A stretch of DNA of 64,000 nucleotides from Brachynemurus nebulosus (GCA_035578155.1 JAPWDM010000011.1:21242375-21306374); one strand, 5' to 3'. Numbered from the stretch's first letter, positions 10,946 through 22,689 are shown. The notes: a model not told the origin generated them from the sequence alone. Numbers and translations are program-made.

Positions 10946-11837
10946 TCGTATTTGATGTCAGCAATGCAGAAACAAACAATTTTTACATTAAAATAGTTAA
11001 GTAATAAGTTCGATAATTATACAAGATTAAAAATCGTCAAATGTATGGTAAAACATTTTCATCTATGACTACCAAATTCAAAATATTATTGACACCACTC
11101 TACTTGATATTAAATACAGACTAATAATGTTGACAATCCGTGCACTTTTCCTTGTACAAATTAAATTTTAAAAATGAATATGTAAATTTAAAAGATAAAC
11201 AAGAATGACAGATAGGCTTCATATTCAAAATCTATGTTTCCTTTCTGTCTAAAAAGGGCCCACCTAAAAATATGTAGTGTGTGAAGAAATCCTCATACTT
11301 TTGTACATAAAAACAGAATGTTTTACTAGTGTTAGATACTGATATTTAAGAACAGAAATAGTAAAAAATATGAAAAGCTGATCGGACATATTCATTATTC
11401 TCTCAAGTTAAGATTTTATCACACAAAAGCCTTTTCAAATCTATTGTGGGCGGTGCTTATAATTTAGATAAACTAATTTCTTTAAAGACATATTATATAA
11501 AGTCTATTCTCCAACCGACTTTACGGGACGTATGCGGGGATGGTACAAATCAAGATTTGATTGGGATATAGAAAGAAGTTATTTTTCTGTTCGTTTAGAC
11601 TGTTTTCGCTTACTTTAAAGCAAATTTTTAATATTCTTGGCGCGCAAAAAATATCTTTTTTCTTGATGATTATACTACATAGTTATCTATATCTTTATTT
11701 ATTATAAAACTTTCCTGAATGTAACGTGTTCATTTTAGATCCTATAGCACCTTTAGGGGGTTGATATATTCAAGACAAAATTTATATACCTCATTTACAA
11801 TATACAATACAATATAAATTACCTTCATATACAATAT

Positions 11838-12287
11838 ACCACATTTCAAAATAATGCAACTGATCATGAGTGATCGTTAAAAAATTAAATAATTCTTATA
11901 TTCGAAACAAACCAATCTGTTTTTTTTTTCTAAAAACAAACTGCAAATTTATGTAAATGCAATGCCATTTATGTAAAGCCAATGAAAGAGATAAAGCCAA
12001 GAAAACGGAAATTATTTAAATTCAAAGTGATGAAGCATGGTGAAATTTAAGTGAAATGGACCATATCAAAAGTATTATGGTCCATTTCAGTTAAATTTAA
12101 CCATGCTACGTCACTTTGAATTTAAATAATTCCTGTTTTCTTGGCTTTATCTCTTTCATTATTGCATTTACGTAAATTTTAAATTTGCAGTTCGTTTTTA
12201 GAAAAGAATAGAAGATTGATTTGTTTCGAATATAAGGATTATTTAACTTTTTAACGAAAACTCATGATCAATTGTATCTGAAATGAG
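11838..12287. mobile_element. 450-bp foldback element
   Basis: Inverted arms of about 215 bp. The left starts ATACCACATTTC and the right ends GAAATGAGGTAT, and they meet around a short spacer near 12070 between ATGGACCAT and ATGGTCCAT. Arm similarity is high through AAACTGCAAATTT and GCCAAGAAAAC words. No coding. Its class (a TA-flanked MITE is possible) is not certain. Confidence 0.8.
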
Positions 12288-12399
12288 GTATAATTTAACA
12301 ATAAACGGAAACAAAAGAAAGAAAAACAAAAGATTACCTAAGTTACGATAAAAATAATATTTAAAAATGTTAACTTCAAAATTTTTTAATTAAAATTTC

Positions 12400-13345
12400 A
12401 CTTTGGAAAGTAGTAATAGTAGTAAAGTTTAATTACGGAGGAACTGAAGATAATTTTAAAAAGTCCATCAGGGTTTTCGGATCCTGAAAAGATCTAAAAT
12501 TGAATTAATTTTAAAACCGTCAATATGGGAATCTATGGAAAGATCTTAAAGTATGAAAATTTGATATATTAATATGGTTAGTTTTGAGTTGTTTGGCGAA
12601 CGGAGCGAAGCATTACATGGAATTAACCTTTTATAGAATTTTAAACTGGTTGGCGTGCGAAACGCGAAGCACTTTAAAGAATTGATTTGAAATTAAATTT
12701 GGCCGATTTGTTTCGGAATAACTGATTTAAAGTAACTTTACTCAGAGTTAGGATAATTTTACGCAAATGAAACAGAAGGGCATAGTCATAAGAAGTAAAA
12801 AATAAATTAATGAATACATATTTCAACACTTTTTGAAAATTAATCCTGTAAAGAGAAAAATAGGGAATAAACGCAAAAAAATGGGGGAGAGGTCAAAGTT
12901 TACATTTTCAACACCTACTATTCCAGCGTCTTTAACAATGAGTAAGTTACTTTAGGAAATATTCAAATATAATTTAAACAGACTTATAGGGGATGTAGGC
13001 GAAGGGATTTAAATTTTTCAATAGAAATAGGGAGGATACTTATTTAGAGTAAAGTCTACAAAATATTAGATATTTAAAAAATATATAAAATTTTAGTATT
13101 TTAAATCAACATAATTCTTTGTTACTTCTATACCAAATTCGTTGACACCTTCTTAATAGGCTTACTTTAAATTTTTAGTCTATGTCATAAGCTTGAAGAA
13201 ATGACCAATTAGTTTTTGAAAATTTTCAACTGTTCCTAGATAACTAGCCAAAGGGAGAAATTAAAAATAAAGAGGGAGAAATTAAAAATACCTTTACTAA
13301 ATTAGGAAATTCACGCTTGCGAAGCCGCGGGTAACAGCTAGTTGT
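12400..13345 (-). repeat. Degenerate dispersed repeat
   Basis: Shares a block (AATTRCGGAGGAAYTGAA..AATTTTAAAA, with AATTGAATT) with 57125-57240. It terminates at CTTGCGAAGCCGCGGGTAACAGCTAGTTG, whose complement is the ACTAGCTGttACCCGCGGC-type head also found at 10588 (minus) and 25918 (plus). Internal direct phrases such as GGCGAACGGAGCGAAGCA and GGCGTGCGAAACGCGAAGCA recur. No coding. Confidence 0.45.
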
Positions 13346-13349
13346 ATAA

Positions 13350-14020
13350 TAAAATACATATAGTTTTTCTTAGAATTTTTTTAAGATCCATACTTATAGC
13401 ACTTATAGTGTACATAAAATTGGGTATGTTTTTTATTTAGATTATTTTATTAGTTTATTAGACATTTGGACTAAATTTGAATTAAAATTTGTTTTATCCA
13501 TTTTAAAAATAGAGGATAGTAAAAAAAAAATTAAAAATATTAGTTCTAAAAAAAAATGAAGTTATATATACCTACCGTCCCATAGTACTATTAGTATATT
13601 GCGCGTACTCTGTCTCAACCTCGTATCTGAAAACTCCCAATTTTTGGACACAAAAAAAACATATTTTAAATCCGTGTTTTCATCATTATGAGCTTAAGAT
13701 TTATGCTAATTACACCCTTTGACGTTGGTTACCCATATATATAAATATATATAGATAAGTATATATGTAATACAGTATTTAATATGTTTTTTGTGTGTCC
13801 TAAAACATGTAGCTTTTGATATACGAGGTAGAGACAGCCAACGCGCGATATACGATATATACACGTTATGTTACATACACAGTTGTAAAAAGCAAATGTT
13901 TGTGGAAACAAGTTTCTGTCGCTCTGTCAATTGTAATAAGTAAACTGAAATAGAGATTGGAAATTTGAATAGAATCTTGTATGTCATACACTCTTAAGTG
14001 AGTGAGTGAGTGTATGACAT
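13350..14020. other. AT-rich, nothing recognised
   Basis: No supported gene. It ends in a GAGTGAGTGAGTG run inside a small inverted repeat (TGTCATACACTC...GAGTGTATGACA), immediately left of the 14025 element. Confidence 0.5.
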
Positions 14021-14024
14021 ATAT

Positions 14025-15185
14025 GAGCCGTTTATTTTAAAAATGAGGCAAGTCCATTTTTGAAAAAAATGAAGATAATGGTAGTTATAGATAAGACTTA
14101 GGATGATTTTTTATCTGTCAACAATTTATAGTCAAAAAAATTCAGAAGCCTAATATTTGGAAGATTGAAGTTTTAGCTCTTAACAGTATTGTAAATATGT
14201 TTATTTTGATAGTGGTGCAAGTCCATCTTACAAGTAAAATTCCGAGACTGGACCTATTGATTTTGATGAAACTTATATATGTTGTAGAACACTAAAAAAT
14301 AAATAACACGTATTATTTTTTTATCTGCGGAAAAGCTTTGAAGGGGTGAAACCGTCCTTCAAAAATTGGGGTGAAAATGTAATTTTTCAAATATCTCGAA
14401 AACGGTAAGAAATAGAGCAAAAGCTTAAATTGGCGATATTGCTCTTTCTTAAAATGCTATCTATTGATATGTAATTTGCTTAAATTACACCAATAGGTGT
14501 AGTTTAGGGCTAAAATGTGGGGGTTAATTTTGCGAAAAGGGGTAAAAGATAAAATATAATAAAGTTTTATTTACAGATTTCAAATGGACGTAAAAAATCT
14601 AATCGACCTGTTTTACTCAATTTCCTAATATTAAATCGAGGGATAGTTAACTACGGAGGTGACTGTGTCGACATAATCGTACTATTTGAGTAATTAAAAT
14701 CTTCTTCAAGGAAAATAGTTTAAAGCAATTAGAATAAACTTTCAAAATTCATTTTAAGCAACACTGTAAAGGGGATGAATCTCCCTTTTAAAATACATAC
14801 TTATTTTCATACACTCATTTCTACTACTAAGGCACTGGCCGGGGGTAATAATGTCACAGTACGAGCTTCTGAAGTTGAACTGTCGTGTTATTATGTTTAT
14901 TTTTAAATGATAAAACTAAAATATTATCCATTTAAATTAACGATTACAATAATTCATTAATTTCGAAAGTGAGGCAAGTCCATTTAGTTATAATAAAACC
15001 ACTATTTTTTTTAGCCAGCACTATAAACACTATTGGATTATAAACTTACATTATCTAATACCACAAAATACAAAAAATATGTCTATTAACAGTTACCAAT
15101 ATTTTTAAATTTATTGAAACGCAAACCCTTAAATATCTCGTAATAACAAAATGTGGACTTGCCCCACTTTCAAAATAAACGGCTC
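14025..15185. mobile_element. 1.16-kb element with 38-bp inverted repeats
   Basis: Left terminus GAGCCGTTTATTTTAAAAAT and right terminus complementary to GAGCCGTTTATTTTGAAAGT, both followed by GAGGCAAGTCCA or GGGGCAAGTCCA. The GCAAGTCCA word recurs inside (about 14051, 14218, 14977), as expected of subterminal binding sites. The flanks are ATATAT on both sides, so the target duplication is ambiguous. No transposase frame is evident, so it looks non-autonomous. The segment 15190-15305 beyond it is a GAGTCA/TGACTC-rich simple palindrome. Confidence 0.7.
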
Positions 15186-15469
15186 ATATATGATATTCTT
15201 TCAACTCACGAGTTAAAAGAGTCGATTCAATTCTTTTTGACTGATTCAATTCAATGAGTCAGTTGAGTGATTCAACTCAGTGAATTGAGTCACTCATTCA
15301 GTAGCCATCACTACTGCACATGTGTTTAACAATCTTTAACTTAACAAAAAAGAAATTAGAAAGTGCATAAATAAAGCAAAATTTTTACTGAAAAAATATA
15401 GGTATTGTGATCAAGATTTATATCCAAATATAAGAATATTTTTAAAAATCTTGGTTACATTTCTAGTAA

Positions 15470-15968
15470 AGGGCCCCATACACGGCGAGATCTGTATCGA
15501 TACCTTGTATCGATACAAATAGCGATACATATATCTGAGATTTGTATCATGTTTATTTAGCACACACACGCTGAGACTGAATCGTAAAACCTCAGTACAG
15601 ATAAAAAATTTTATTAATAAAGAAATGTGCGATCTACGACGACCTGTGGCACCTGTGCTATTAGCAATTGCAATAGAAACATCTTTACATTTTGAATCCC
15701 GTAGACATGGGTATAATTTATACATATTAATAAAATCTTCCCAAAAATCTATCTGCAGACATGATTATTCAAATAAATAACAATTATTTACTTTATTAAC
15801 TGTCAAAATAAAAATGAAACCATAGTTACCATGATACTTGAGACAAGCACGATACTTGCTGATACTGATACAGTGATACCGAGACAGTCACATACACGAC
15901 GAGATCTGTATCATGATACTGATACCTGTAACATGTAGCGATACAGATCTCATCGTGTATGGGGCCCT
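15470..15968. mobile_element. Palindromic MITE, family C (GATAC-rich, TAA target)
   Basis: Ends AGGGCCCCATACACGGCGAG and complement AGGGCCCCATACACGATGAG, flanked by TAA (15467-15469 and 15969-15971). The interior repeats GATAC and GTATC many times. Removing the element and one TAA restores an uninterrupted hAT transposase frame (FLV|SVATAERSF), so the 3-bp target duplication is shown independently. No coding of its own. Probably PIF/Harbinger-like by target-site length. Confidence 0.85.
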
Positions 15969-16078
15969 TAAGTGTAGCAACAGCAGAAAGATCGTTTTCA
16001 GCGCTCCGCAGTCTGAAGTCCTGGCTTCGAACATCGATGGGTGAGGAGCGTCTTACTGGACTATAGCTATTCTGAATA

Positions 16079-16271
16079 CCGTCGTCCCTCAGCTTATTGA
16101 CAATGATCGTAGTTTACCTCAAGTTATAGACAAACCACCTGTATGCACGCATTGCCACACTACGACACAGCACGTATGACCTTGGGTACATACATATGGT
16201 TTGTCTATAACTTAAGGTAAACTACGATCATCGTCAATAACTTAAATTGTCAATAAGTTGAGGGACGACTG
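16079..16271. mobile_element. 193-bp TA-flanked MITE inside hAT relic
   Basis: Inverted repeats CCGTCGTCCCTCAGCTTATT and complement CAGTCGTCCCTCAACTTATT extend inward through TGATCGTAGTTTACC and AAGTTATAGACAAACCA. TA lies on each side (16077-16078, 16272-16273), the signature of the Tc1/mariner superfamily. It interrupts the hAT frame between LAILN and IHRDIE. Confidence 0.85.
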
Positions 16272-16359
16272 TATTCATCGGGACATTGAAATTAACCCCG
16301 ATAATGTTATCGACGGATTCGCTAAGAAAAAAAGGAAACTAGACTTTGTTATTTAATTA

Positions 16360-17310
16360 ATAAATCATTTTTTTTTTAATTATACGAGTATTTAATTTCT
16401 TCAGTACTAACATTTGCATTTGTAGATTTTAGAATATGCTAAATTGTAAAAATAAACTAAACTTTTTCGTTGACATTGGCGCAAATGTATGAACATCAAT
16501 TTTTTAAGTTTTACTTTATTAAATTTTTAAAAGTTACTTAAAATATTCACATAAAAAAACAATTCATGCAGATTTGGGCACTTTTTGTTAAATTTACAAT
16601 AGCGACCAAAATCTGACACCACCTCCCCCCTAAATTGAAGGCTGGATTAGCCCCTAATTTGTAATATAGAATTTACCTATAAGTTTCACATAAAAAAAAT
16701 TCTATACAGATTTGGGCACCCTTTGTTATATTTACAATTGTACTTTTAATTTCAATATAAATAAATAATTACAACCATTTTTGAGCTAATTTCACTTACC
16801 GCACTCCTATTCACTTACCGGGCACCTATTTTATTTATGGCATTGTTATTTTTTGGTTTTCGTGGATATAAACAAACGTTCGGGAAATGTAACTTACCAG
16901 CATTGTCAACAGCATCGGTAAATGCATAAAAATACACGATCGTGCAAAAAATATTTTTTCTACTCCTACTATTAAAAGTAACATTTTGCGCACGGCTAAC
17001 TATATGTAAAAATTAACAATTGCCCACACAATGCGGAAATAGCCGTGGGAAATTATTTCCCACGGCTTAATATAATAAACAAGTAGGCTCTGTCTTTGAT
17101 TTAACATATAATCTATATAATTAATACTAAAAATATACATATGTAAGTTGATTATTTATTATTGTTTCCATAGTTTCAAAGTATGCTTTTGCAAAAATTT
17201 GAAGATCTTATCATTGACATTATAAATTTAAAAAATTTTTACTACTTATTTAAATTTTATTTTAATTATTTATGTTAAATTTTACGAGAAAAAATGTGCT
17301 CGTAGAAAAA
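16360..17310. other. AT-rich; one perfect 12-bp palindrome
   Basis: No gene is visible. At 17041-17067 AGCCGTGGGAAA and TTTCCCACGGCT face each other across TTA, a compact stem-loop of unknown meaning. The rest is low-complexity A/T sequence. Confidence 0.55.
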
Positions 17311-17312
17311 GT

Positions 17313-17446
17313 ATAGTGTAAAATACGTGGGAAAAGCTTATTTCTCATTCATATGAATTGTTGTACTCACCCTGCGGGCTCGCGCAACAAACTCATATTC
17401 GTGAGAAATAAGCCTCTTTTCCCACTTATTGTACAATATACTATTG
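17313..17446. mobile_element. Small hairpin MITE
   Basis: About 134 bp with complementary ends TATAGTGTAAAATACGTGGG and TATATTGTACAATAAGTGGG, each continuing into GAAAAG..CTTATTTCTCA. The loop is GC-rich (CACCCTGCGGGCTCGCGC). A TA-type flank is plausible. No coding. Confidence 0.7.
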
Positions 17447-17733
17447 TCTGTTTTGTTTTGTCTTACAAAAGTACCATCAGTTGGGGCGAATCTGGACAGT
17501 AGGGGCGAATCTAGACAGAGCTGCCTCTCGATATTTCTTCGTCAGTGTTATGACCGTACAAGGTCATAGATCAATTTATGCTACTGAATTTTGTCGGTTA
17601 TGAGTTAGTCATCAAAGAAAAGCGGTGAACGTGATATCTTTGCATTTTGTTATTTTACAGGCGCATTGTTTATAATTTTTAAAAATAACGCGCGTTTTGA
17701 AATCTTATAAAGAAGCTGCTGTACAAAAAAAAG

Positions 17734-17734
17734 G

Positions 17735-17803
<69 letters not shown>

Positions 17804-17804
17804 A
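17734..17804. repeat. (TA)n microsatellite
   Basis: A TA tract flanked by AAGGTTATATA and TATATAACCTT, so it extends a small perfect palindrome. It lies inside the 17474 element. Confidence 0.9.
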
Positions 17805-17915
17805 CCTTTGAGTGTACGGGTATCTAAAAATTACAACAAAGTACGAGTTGGGTCTGAAAGACCCGTAGTACTAATGGTTATAAAAAGCAGAAATTTAATT
17901 TTTTAATTTTTTTTA

Positions 17916-17920
<5 letters not shown>

Positions 17921-17976
<56 letters not shown>
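17921..17976. repeat. (TA)n microsatellite
   Basis: A second TA tract inside the same element, following a T/A-rich stretch. Confidence 0.9.
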
Positions 17977-17982
<6 letters not shown>

Positions 17983-18342
17983 GGAACTAATACATATAAT
18001 TTGTATTTAATATAAATAACTACACCTTCTTGAATTTACTTTATATAAAGAAAAACAATGTTCATTTTTGTAGAGATTTATTACCAATCATCAAGTCTAT
18101 CAGACTCAATCCGTACTTTCTAGGGTTAAAGTAGGAACTGGTAACAAAATGTTTGGCGTTTTTTTGACAATATATGTACCAAAAATGAAAGCTGTATTGT
18201 GCTTATTTTTTTTTAAGTTGATTAACAAAAAATTGTCTATAGGCGAGGCGAATTCATACACCATGGTGCGTCAATATAAAAAGAAAGTGGATATAAACTA
18301 CATAAACTGTAGTCTAGATAACATAAAATGGGCTCTTTTCGA

Positions 18343-18603
18343 CAGAGGTGCAACAACCGGGGAGGTCCAAGGGGTCCGGATCCCCTAAAATTACCTGGAA
18401 ATTTTCCTTCAATTTATTTTATTTATATTAAAAAGTAAAATTTTTAGTGGTTTACTAATATTTTTTATTTGAAAATCAAATTTTCGGAGACGATATTTTA
18501 TTACAACATTTTCCATTGTTATCGGAGAACTGCGTTATCAAAAAAATTTCATAATTTAAATTTTTGTTGGACCCCCTGTAGATATGTAGTTGTTGCGCCC
18601 CTG
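18343..18603. mobile_element. hAT-type MITE nested in pogo-like element
   Basis: Ends CAGAGGTGCAACAAC and complement CAGGGGCGCAACAAC enclose 261 bp. The flanking octamers CTTTTCGA (18335-18342) and CTTTCCGA (18604-18611) agree at 7 of 8 bases. An 8-bp target duplication and a CAG start are hallmarks of hAT. Subterminal GGGGTCC words occur near both ends. It disrupts the candidate transposase frame starting at 18263. Confidence 0.85.
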
Positions 18604-19089
18604 CTTTCCGATATTAAAAATAAAAAAAATCGCTCAGACAAGCTGCTGAATATTTTCATGTTCCCAAATCGACCTTGCATGATAGACTCAAAGGCAAATC
18701 GAAATAAAATTCATTTAAATCCAAAATGTTTTATTCCACCCATCAAAAGTCATTCGCTGTTGCAGTTATTTATCTTAGCGAATTTCCAGATTGGAAATTC
18801 AGCTATTTTTATATTTTATGTCCGATTTTACCCATATGCATGTCTGAATATGATTTATATTGCAAATAAAGCATTGTCTAGATTCGCCCCTATGTGTGGG
18901 ACGAATTTAGACACTATATAATCAAAAAAAAAAAAATGTAGTATCAATTTTGATATTTTTATTACTGTCCTATATGCTCGTAATATTAAAGCATTTAAAT
19001 TATTTTTTTAGAATTTTTTAGATAAACTGTAAACAATTTATTGCCAAAAAACTGAAAAAATCGTCCAGATTTCGCCCCAACTGACGGTA

Positions 19090-19810
19090 GTTAAGATGGA
19101 GAGTTATTTCATTCTTAAAAATTAGTGTTATTCTACGTCCTATGAAGTCTTTAGCAAATTTTAAGATAAAAATATTGAAATTTTGGTTTTAAAACATTTC
19201 AGATGCCAGCCGTGGATGGATACTGAATATCCTTACATTGGATTATAATTGCTACTTTTATTCATTTTTCCTTTTTTTTTTGATGTTGTCCATTGACTTT
19301 TTTGATTACCTAATTAAAATGGAAATTTGACGTAAGGGAATTAACATAAAATTACATATTTTCGAATTAAATTTTTTTTATCTAAAAAGAAACTTTTATA
19401 TTTATGTATATTACTTTTTCCTTTTTTATATAAATTCGTTTTTCGTTTTTATTAAAAATTATTTTCTGTATTTTTACGTTGTATTCATGTTGATATATTG
19501 CAATCATTAATTTAGTTTTTTTTTTTCTTCTAAAGGAAGGTTTAAATTTTAAAATATAATTCTCTATTCAAAAAATTTTATATAAAAAGTGTATTTATGA
19601 TTAAAAAATTGGTATTTTCTTGAAGATTCATATTTTTTTCCTTTTTAATTTACTGTTTTTACTTTAGCAGCCATATAAATTAAAATTTGTGATCGCCTCT
19701 TTTCTCTCAACTAATTATTTAACTAGCGATTTTTTAAAATATTTATATTATCTAGTAATTTTTGGTATTATTTTGAATATTGAGTGATTTCAATTTATCC
19801 CGTCATCTGG
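19090..19810. other. T-rich, nothing recognised
   Basis: Low-complexity A/T sequence with many poly(T) runs. No gene or element border can be supported. Confidence 0.5.
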
Positions 19811-19812
19811 TT

Positions 19813-20757
19813 GTTTAGATACATTCCGAGATACCTACAGCAACAAAGGCTTTGAAAGTTACTTTAAAATTACACATGATGGCGATTACGGTGAGATTTG
19901 TTGAAACCAGGCTCCAGTGCAACTGAGCGGTGGGATTATTTAAATTAACCACCAAAAATATTTATATTATGGAATGCATTCAAAGATTCTACGGTAAAAT
20001 TTTCGTGATTGTGCAAGGCTCTTAAGTCGATGCTCACCGACACTAAGCCACCTTTGTCAGCTGTACGCCCTTCCCACACTTCCGACGTGTTCCATGTATA
20101 AAAAATATTTCCATCAGTAGAAACGGCTCCCCCTATGAAAATCATGCTGGCGAGTCCCAAAGATTTAGCACCGCTGCTACCTTTAAGGTCCGATTTACAT
20201 TAACGCTCTGTTCTCACTTCGATATCACTCCGCTCCAGGTTCGATAAAATATTCTTACACAATAAACAATGAGTGTATTCACATCATCGCTCTAATATCG
20301 GTCCGATATCAGTCGCGGTTCGCTCCCGTTTCAATGCTACTCCAAGGTAATATTTTATTGGAGCGATATCAGCCTTGTTATGGCTTGTACCTATAGTGTA
20401 AACACTTTTTTGATTCCACTCCACTCCGCTTGCATTTAGTTGTTATGAAAAGATATTTGTATCGAACTCAGACCGAACTGGGAGTGTACCCAGAGCGACA
20501 TTGTAATGTGAATAGAGAACGAATGGGTACCAGCATGATATCAGCACTGTAATGTGAACACAACAAGATTATATCGAATCGGGAGCGTAGTGATATCGGA
20601 GTGAGAGCAGAGCGTTAATGTGATTTACATTAACGCGATTTGGGCCTAATAATTAAGTGTTAATTTTCGGTGTTCTTTAAGAATTCCCTCAATAGTTGCA
20701 TGTTCAAAACACAATTTATGAAAATTTTTATCCCACAAATTATACGTTGGAATTTGT
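19813..20757 (-). pseudogene. Unidentified coding relic, GC-richer than surroundings
   Basis: On the minus strand an open stretch of more than 70 residues (20180 down to 19945) includes AVSTDGNIFYTWNTSEVW and KGGLVSVSIDLRALHNHENF. After a frame slip near 19948 it continues open with NNPTAQLHWSLVSTNLTV to about 19813. A further open stretch (20757-20650, YNLWDKNFHKLCFEHA) lies beyond a palindromic MITE (20187-20646), and a piggyBac-like element cuts that in turn at 20758. Base composition is far less AT-rich than the surroundings, and the residue mix looks protein-like. I do not recognise the family. It could be an old host exon, a transposon gene or an endogenous virus fragment. No splice structure is demonstrated. 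Confidence 0.5.
20187..20646. mobile_element. Palindromic MITE, family D copy 1 (TAA flanks)
   Basis: Starts GGTCCGATTTACATTAACGC and ends in the complement of GGCCCAAATCGCGTTAATG. TAA lies on both sides (20184-20186, 20647-20649). The interior repeats GATATC, GAGCG and TCCGATATC-type words in both orientations. It shares the block CTTACACAATAAACAATGAG and CTTGCATTTAGTTGTTATG with the copies at 57816 and 63027. It interrupts the coding relic on the minus strand. Confidence 0.85.
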
Positions 20758-21858
20758 TTAACCCTTTCGCTACTAGTGGTACTTACAAGTCCAGTTTTTT
20801 TCTGCACGAAAAATACCAGAAATATGTACTGTTTAAATTTTCCTTGAAGTCGTACATTATTGGGATTTAAATACATCATTTTATCTATATCATAAGTTAA
20901 ATACGAGAAAAAACTTAATTTATGGGAAAAAAAAATTTTGGACTCCAAAGTACCACTAGAGTAAATAAACACGATAGTTTTTCCGAATTCAGTTTATTTA
21001 TATTAATGTTTAACATTTAATTTTTCATTAATCTAAATTCTAAAAATTAAATAATAGAACAAACATTTTACCTAGCAAAAAATACCACTTCATTTTCTTA
21101 ATTGTGATAATTTTTTTGAGCTTAATTACTCATTTTCAAATAAAATTGTTCTGTTATTTACAAATATGGAATACCATAAAGTAATGCTCAAATCAGTGAA
21201 TATTATATAAATTAATTCAGTAGAACTCAAAGGAAAAAAAAAATATTTTACATGATAATGTAGAAAACGGTTTTTTCTTTATTATAACAGAAGTATACTC
21301 CATATGCTACACATTTAGAAAATGATATTGAGTAGAGACCTAATGCACGGCAAATTTCGCATCTTTGTGATTGTTGTCTATCTCTAAAATACAATTTCGG
21401 TTTCACATTGTTAAAAGCAATAAAAATTGGTGTATAAAACACTTAGTGGTACTTACCAGTCCACTTCGTATTTTTGTTAAAATTTTAAAAATTAAGTTGT
21501 CAATTTTGTTACTCTTGATATACTTAAAAATAACAAACCATATTTTAACAGAATAACACAAAAAACGGCAACAAAATCACCAAATTATCAAATAATAACA
21601 ATTAAAAAAACGTTTGTACAATAACTTTTTTACACTTGTGCCCCTAACAAGTTTGAATTTTATTTATGTGTAGCTAGTACATACAATACTATTAAAAATT
21701 TCAGAAATAATATGTTAAATGATTCTACTTTTAAGTGTTTAAAAGTTTTTTGTATAAAATCTAATAGATATATTTTAAATATGTTAATAAAGTTACTGGT
21801 ACTTGTAAGTACCACTAGTAGTCTACCGACAAAATACATTCGGTAGTTAAGGGGTTAA
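20758..21858. mobile_element. piggyBac-like element, non-autonomous
   Basis: Bounded by TTAA at 20758-20761 and 21855-21858. The ends are TTAACCCTTTCGCTAC on the left and the complement of TTAACCCCTTAACTACC on the right. The word ACTAGTGGTACTTACAAGT recurs next to both ends and internally (about 20945 and 21445) and probably marks subterminal repeats. The TTAACCC terminus and TTAA target are diagnostic for piggyBac. No transposase frame of convincing length is visible in 1.1 kb. Confidence 0.85.
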
Positions 21859-21859
21859 A

Positions 21860-22688
21860 GTTTGGTATAATAAAAAATAATATCCAAAATTTAAGTTATA
21901 TCTATTTTGCCATTAACTTCATTTTTCTCAAAAATGGAGTTGCCTCACTTTCATGATCAAATGATTGATATGTTTATTCTTGCGAAACATAAATTAGTGT
22001 AACTATATCAAAAAATGTTCTCCTTGGTAGAGGCACGTCTTTAGATGAATTTATTTCCTAATTTTCTATTATTATTTGCGTATCTTCATTTATTAATCTC
22101 TGTTTATCCTGTGGCATTATATGTTTAACTTAAACGTATACTAGTAGTGTAATATTGAATTGCATGCCAATATGTGTCTAGCAGGCAGTGTCTAGCAGGC
22201 AATGTTATTATTATTAGAGATGTTTCCTGTATAGTTAGAATATTGTATTTCCCGAGATATTATACTTTCATATTACATTTATGTACATAAATATGTTTAA
22301 TACATATAAAGGCATAGAATTTACAATTAAAGTAATTCATTATAAATTGAAAACAGGTTAATTTAATACGCGTCGTTACTTTGGAAGGTTTTATCAATAA
22401 GATTAGAATATAAAGAGAATATTATAGATACACTAGTAATTATTATATACAATAAACAGTATTAATTAGTCATTTCTAATAACGATATGCATGAATAGGT
22501 ATATTTTTGTTGTGCAACGTAGATACAGTAGTTGAACCTTATTTGTGATTTGTTAATTAATAAAATCAATGGCTTCAAAGGCGTTTCTAGTCGGCAGTGC
22601 TAGGGATGCGGGGAATTTGAACACGAAGTCTAGAGGGTAATTGAATGTCGAAAACTGAATCAGCTAAAACTTTACCTGCAAAAACATA
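21860..22688. other. AT-rich, nothing recognised
   Basis: It contains one block near 21165-21200 just inside the piggyBac-like element (TGGAATACCATAAAGTAATG) shared with 27868 and 52580. Otherwise there is no gene or element border. Confidence 0.5.
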
Positions 22689-22689
22689 T

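Larger units (their letters stand above)
15340..16356 (+). pseudogene. hAT transposase C-terminal relic, split by two MITEs
   Basis: Three segments (15340-15469, 15969-16078, 16272-16356) read as the C-terminal dimerisation domain of a hAT-family transposase. The first has DLYPNIRIFLKI. The second has VATAERSFSALRSLKSWLRT and MGEERLTGL. The third, ending at TAA 16354-16356, has DNVIDGFAKKKRKL. A one-base frame slip follows LTGL. A 499-bp palindromic MITE separates segments 1 and 2, and a 193-bp MITE separates 2 and 3. Only the tail of a protein that is normally several hundred residues long is present. The family call rests on the AERSFSALR/LKxWLR motif. Confidence 0.85.
17474..19087 (+). mobile_element. 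Tc1/mariner-superfamily (pogo-like) element, decayed
   Basis: Inverted ends CCATCAGTTGGGGCGAATCT and complement CCGTCAGTTGGGGCGAAATC, flanked by TA (17472-17473, 19088-19089), spanning 1,614 bp. The GGGGCGAATCTAGAC motif is repeated just inside both ends (about 17502 and near 18890). A short frame at about 18263 starting MVRQYKKKVD resembles the N-terminus of pogo-type transposases, but it is broken at once by a nested hAT MITE. No catalytic domain is recognised. Two (TA)n tracts have also expanded inside. The superfamily call is good; the pogo assignment is tentative. Confidence 0.65.

Noticed and set aside
15411..15725. 104-codon minus-strand frame
   Set aside because: It runs antisense across the hAT relic and into the GATAC palindrome, and has no domain.
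18469..18921. 150-codon plus-strand frame inside the pogo-like element
   Set aside because: It begins inside the nested hAT MITE and crosses its border. The composition is low-complexity and no transposase motif is visible.
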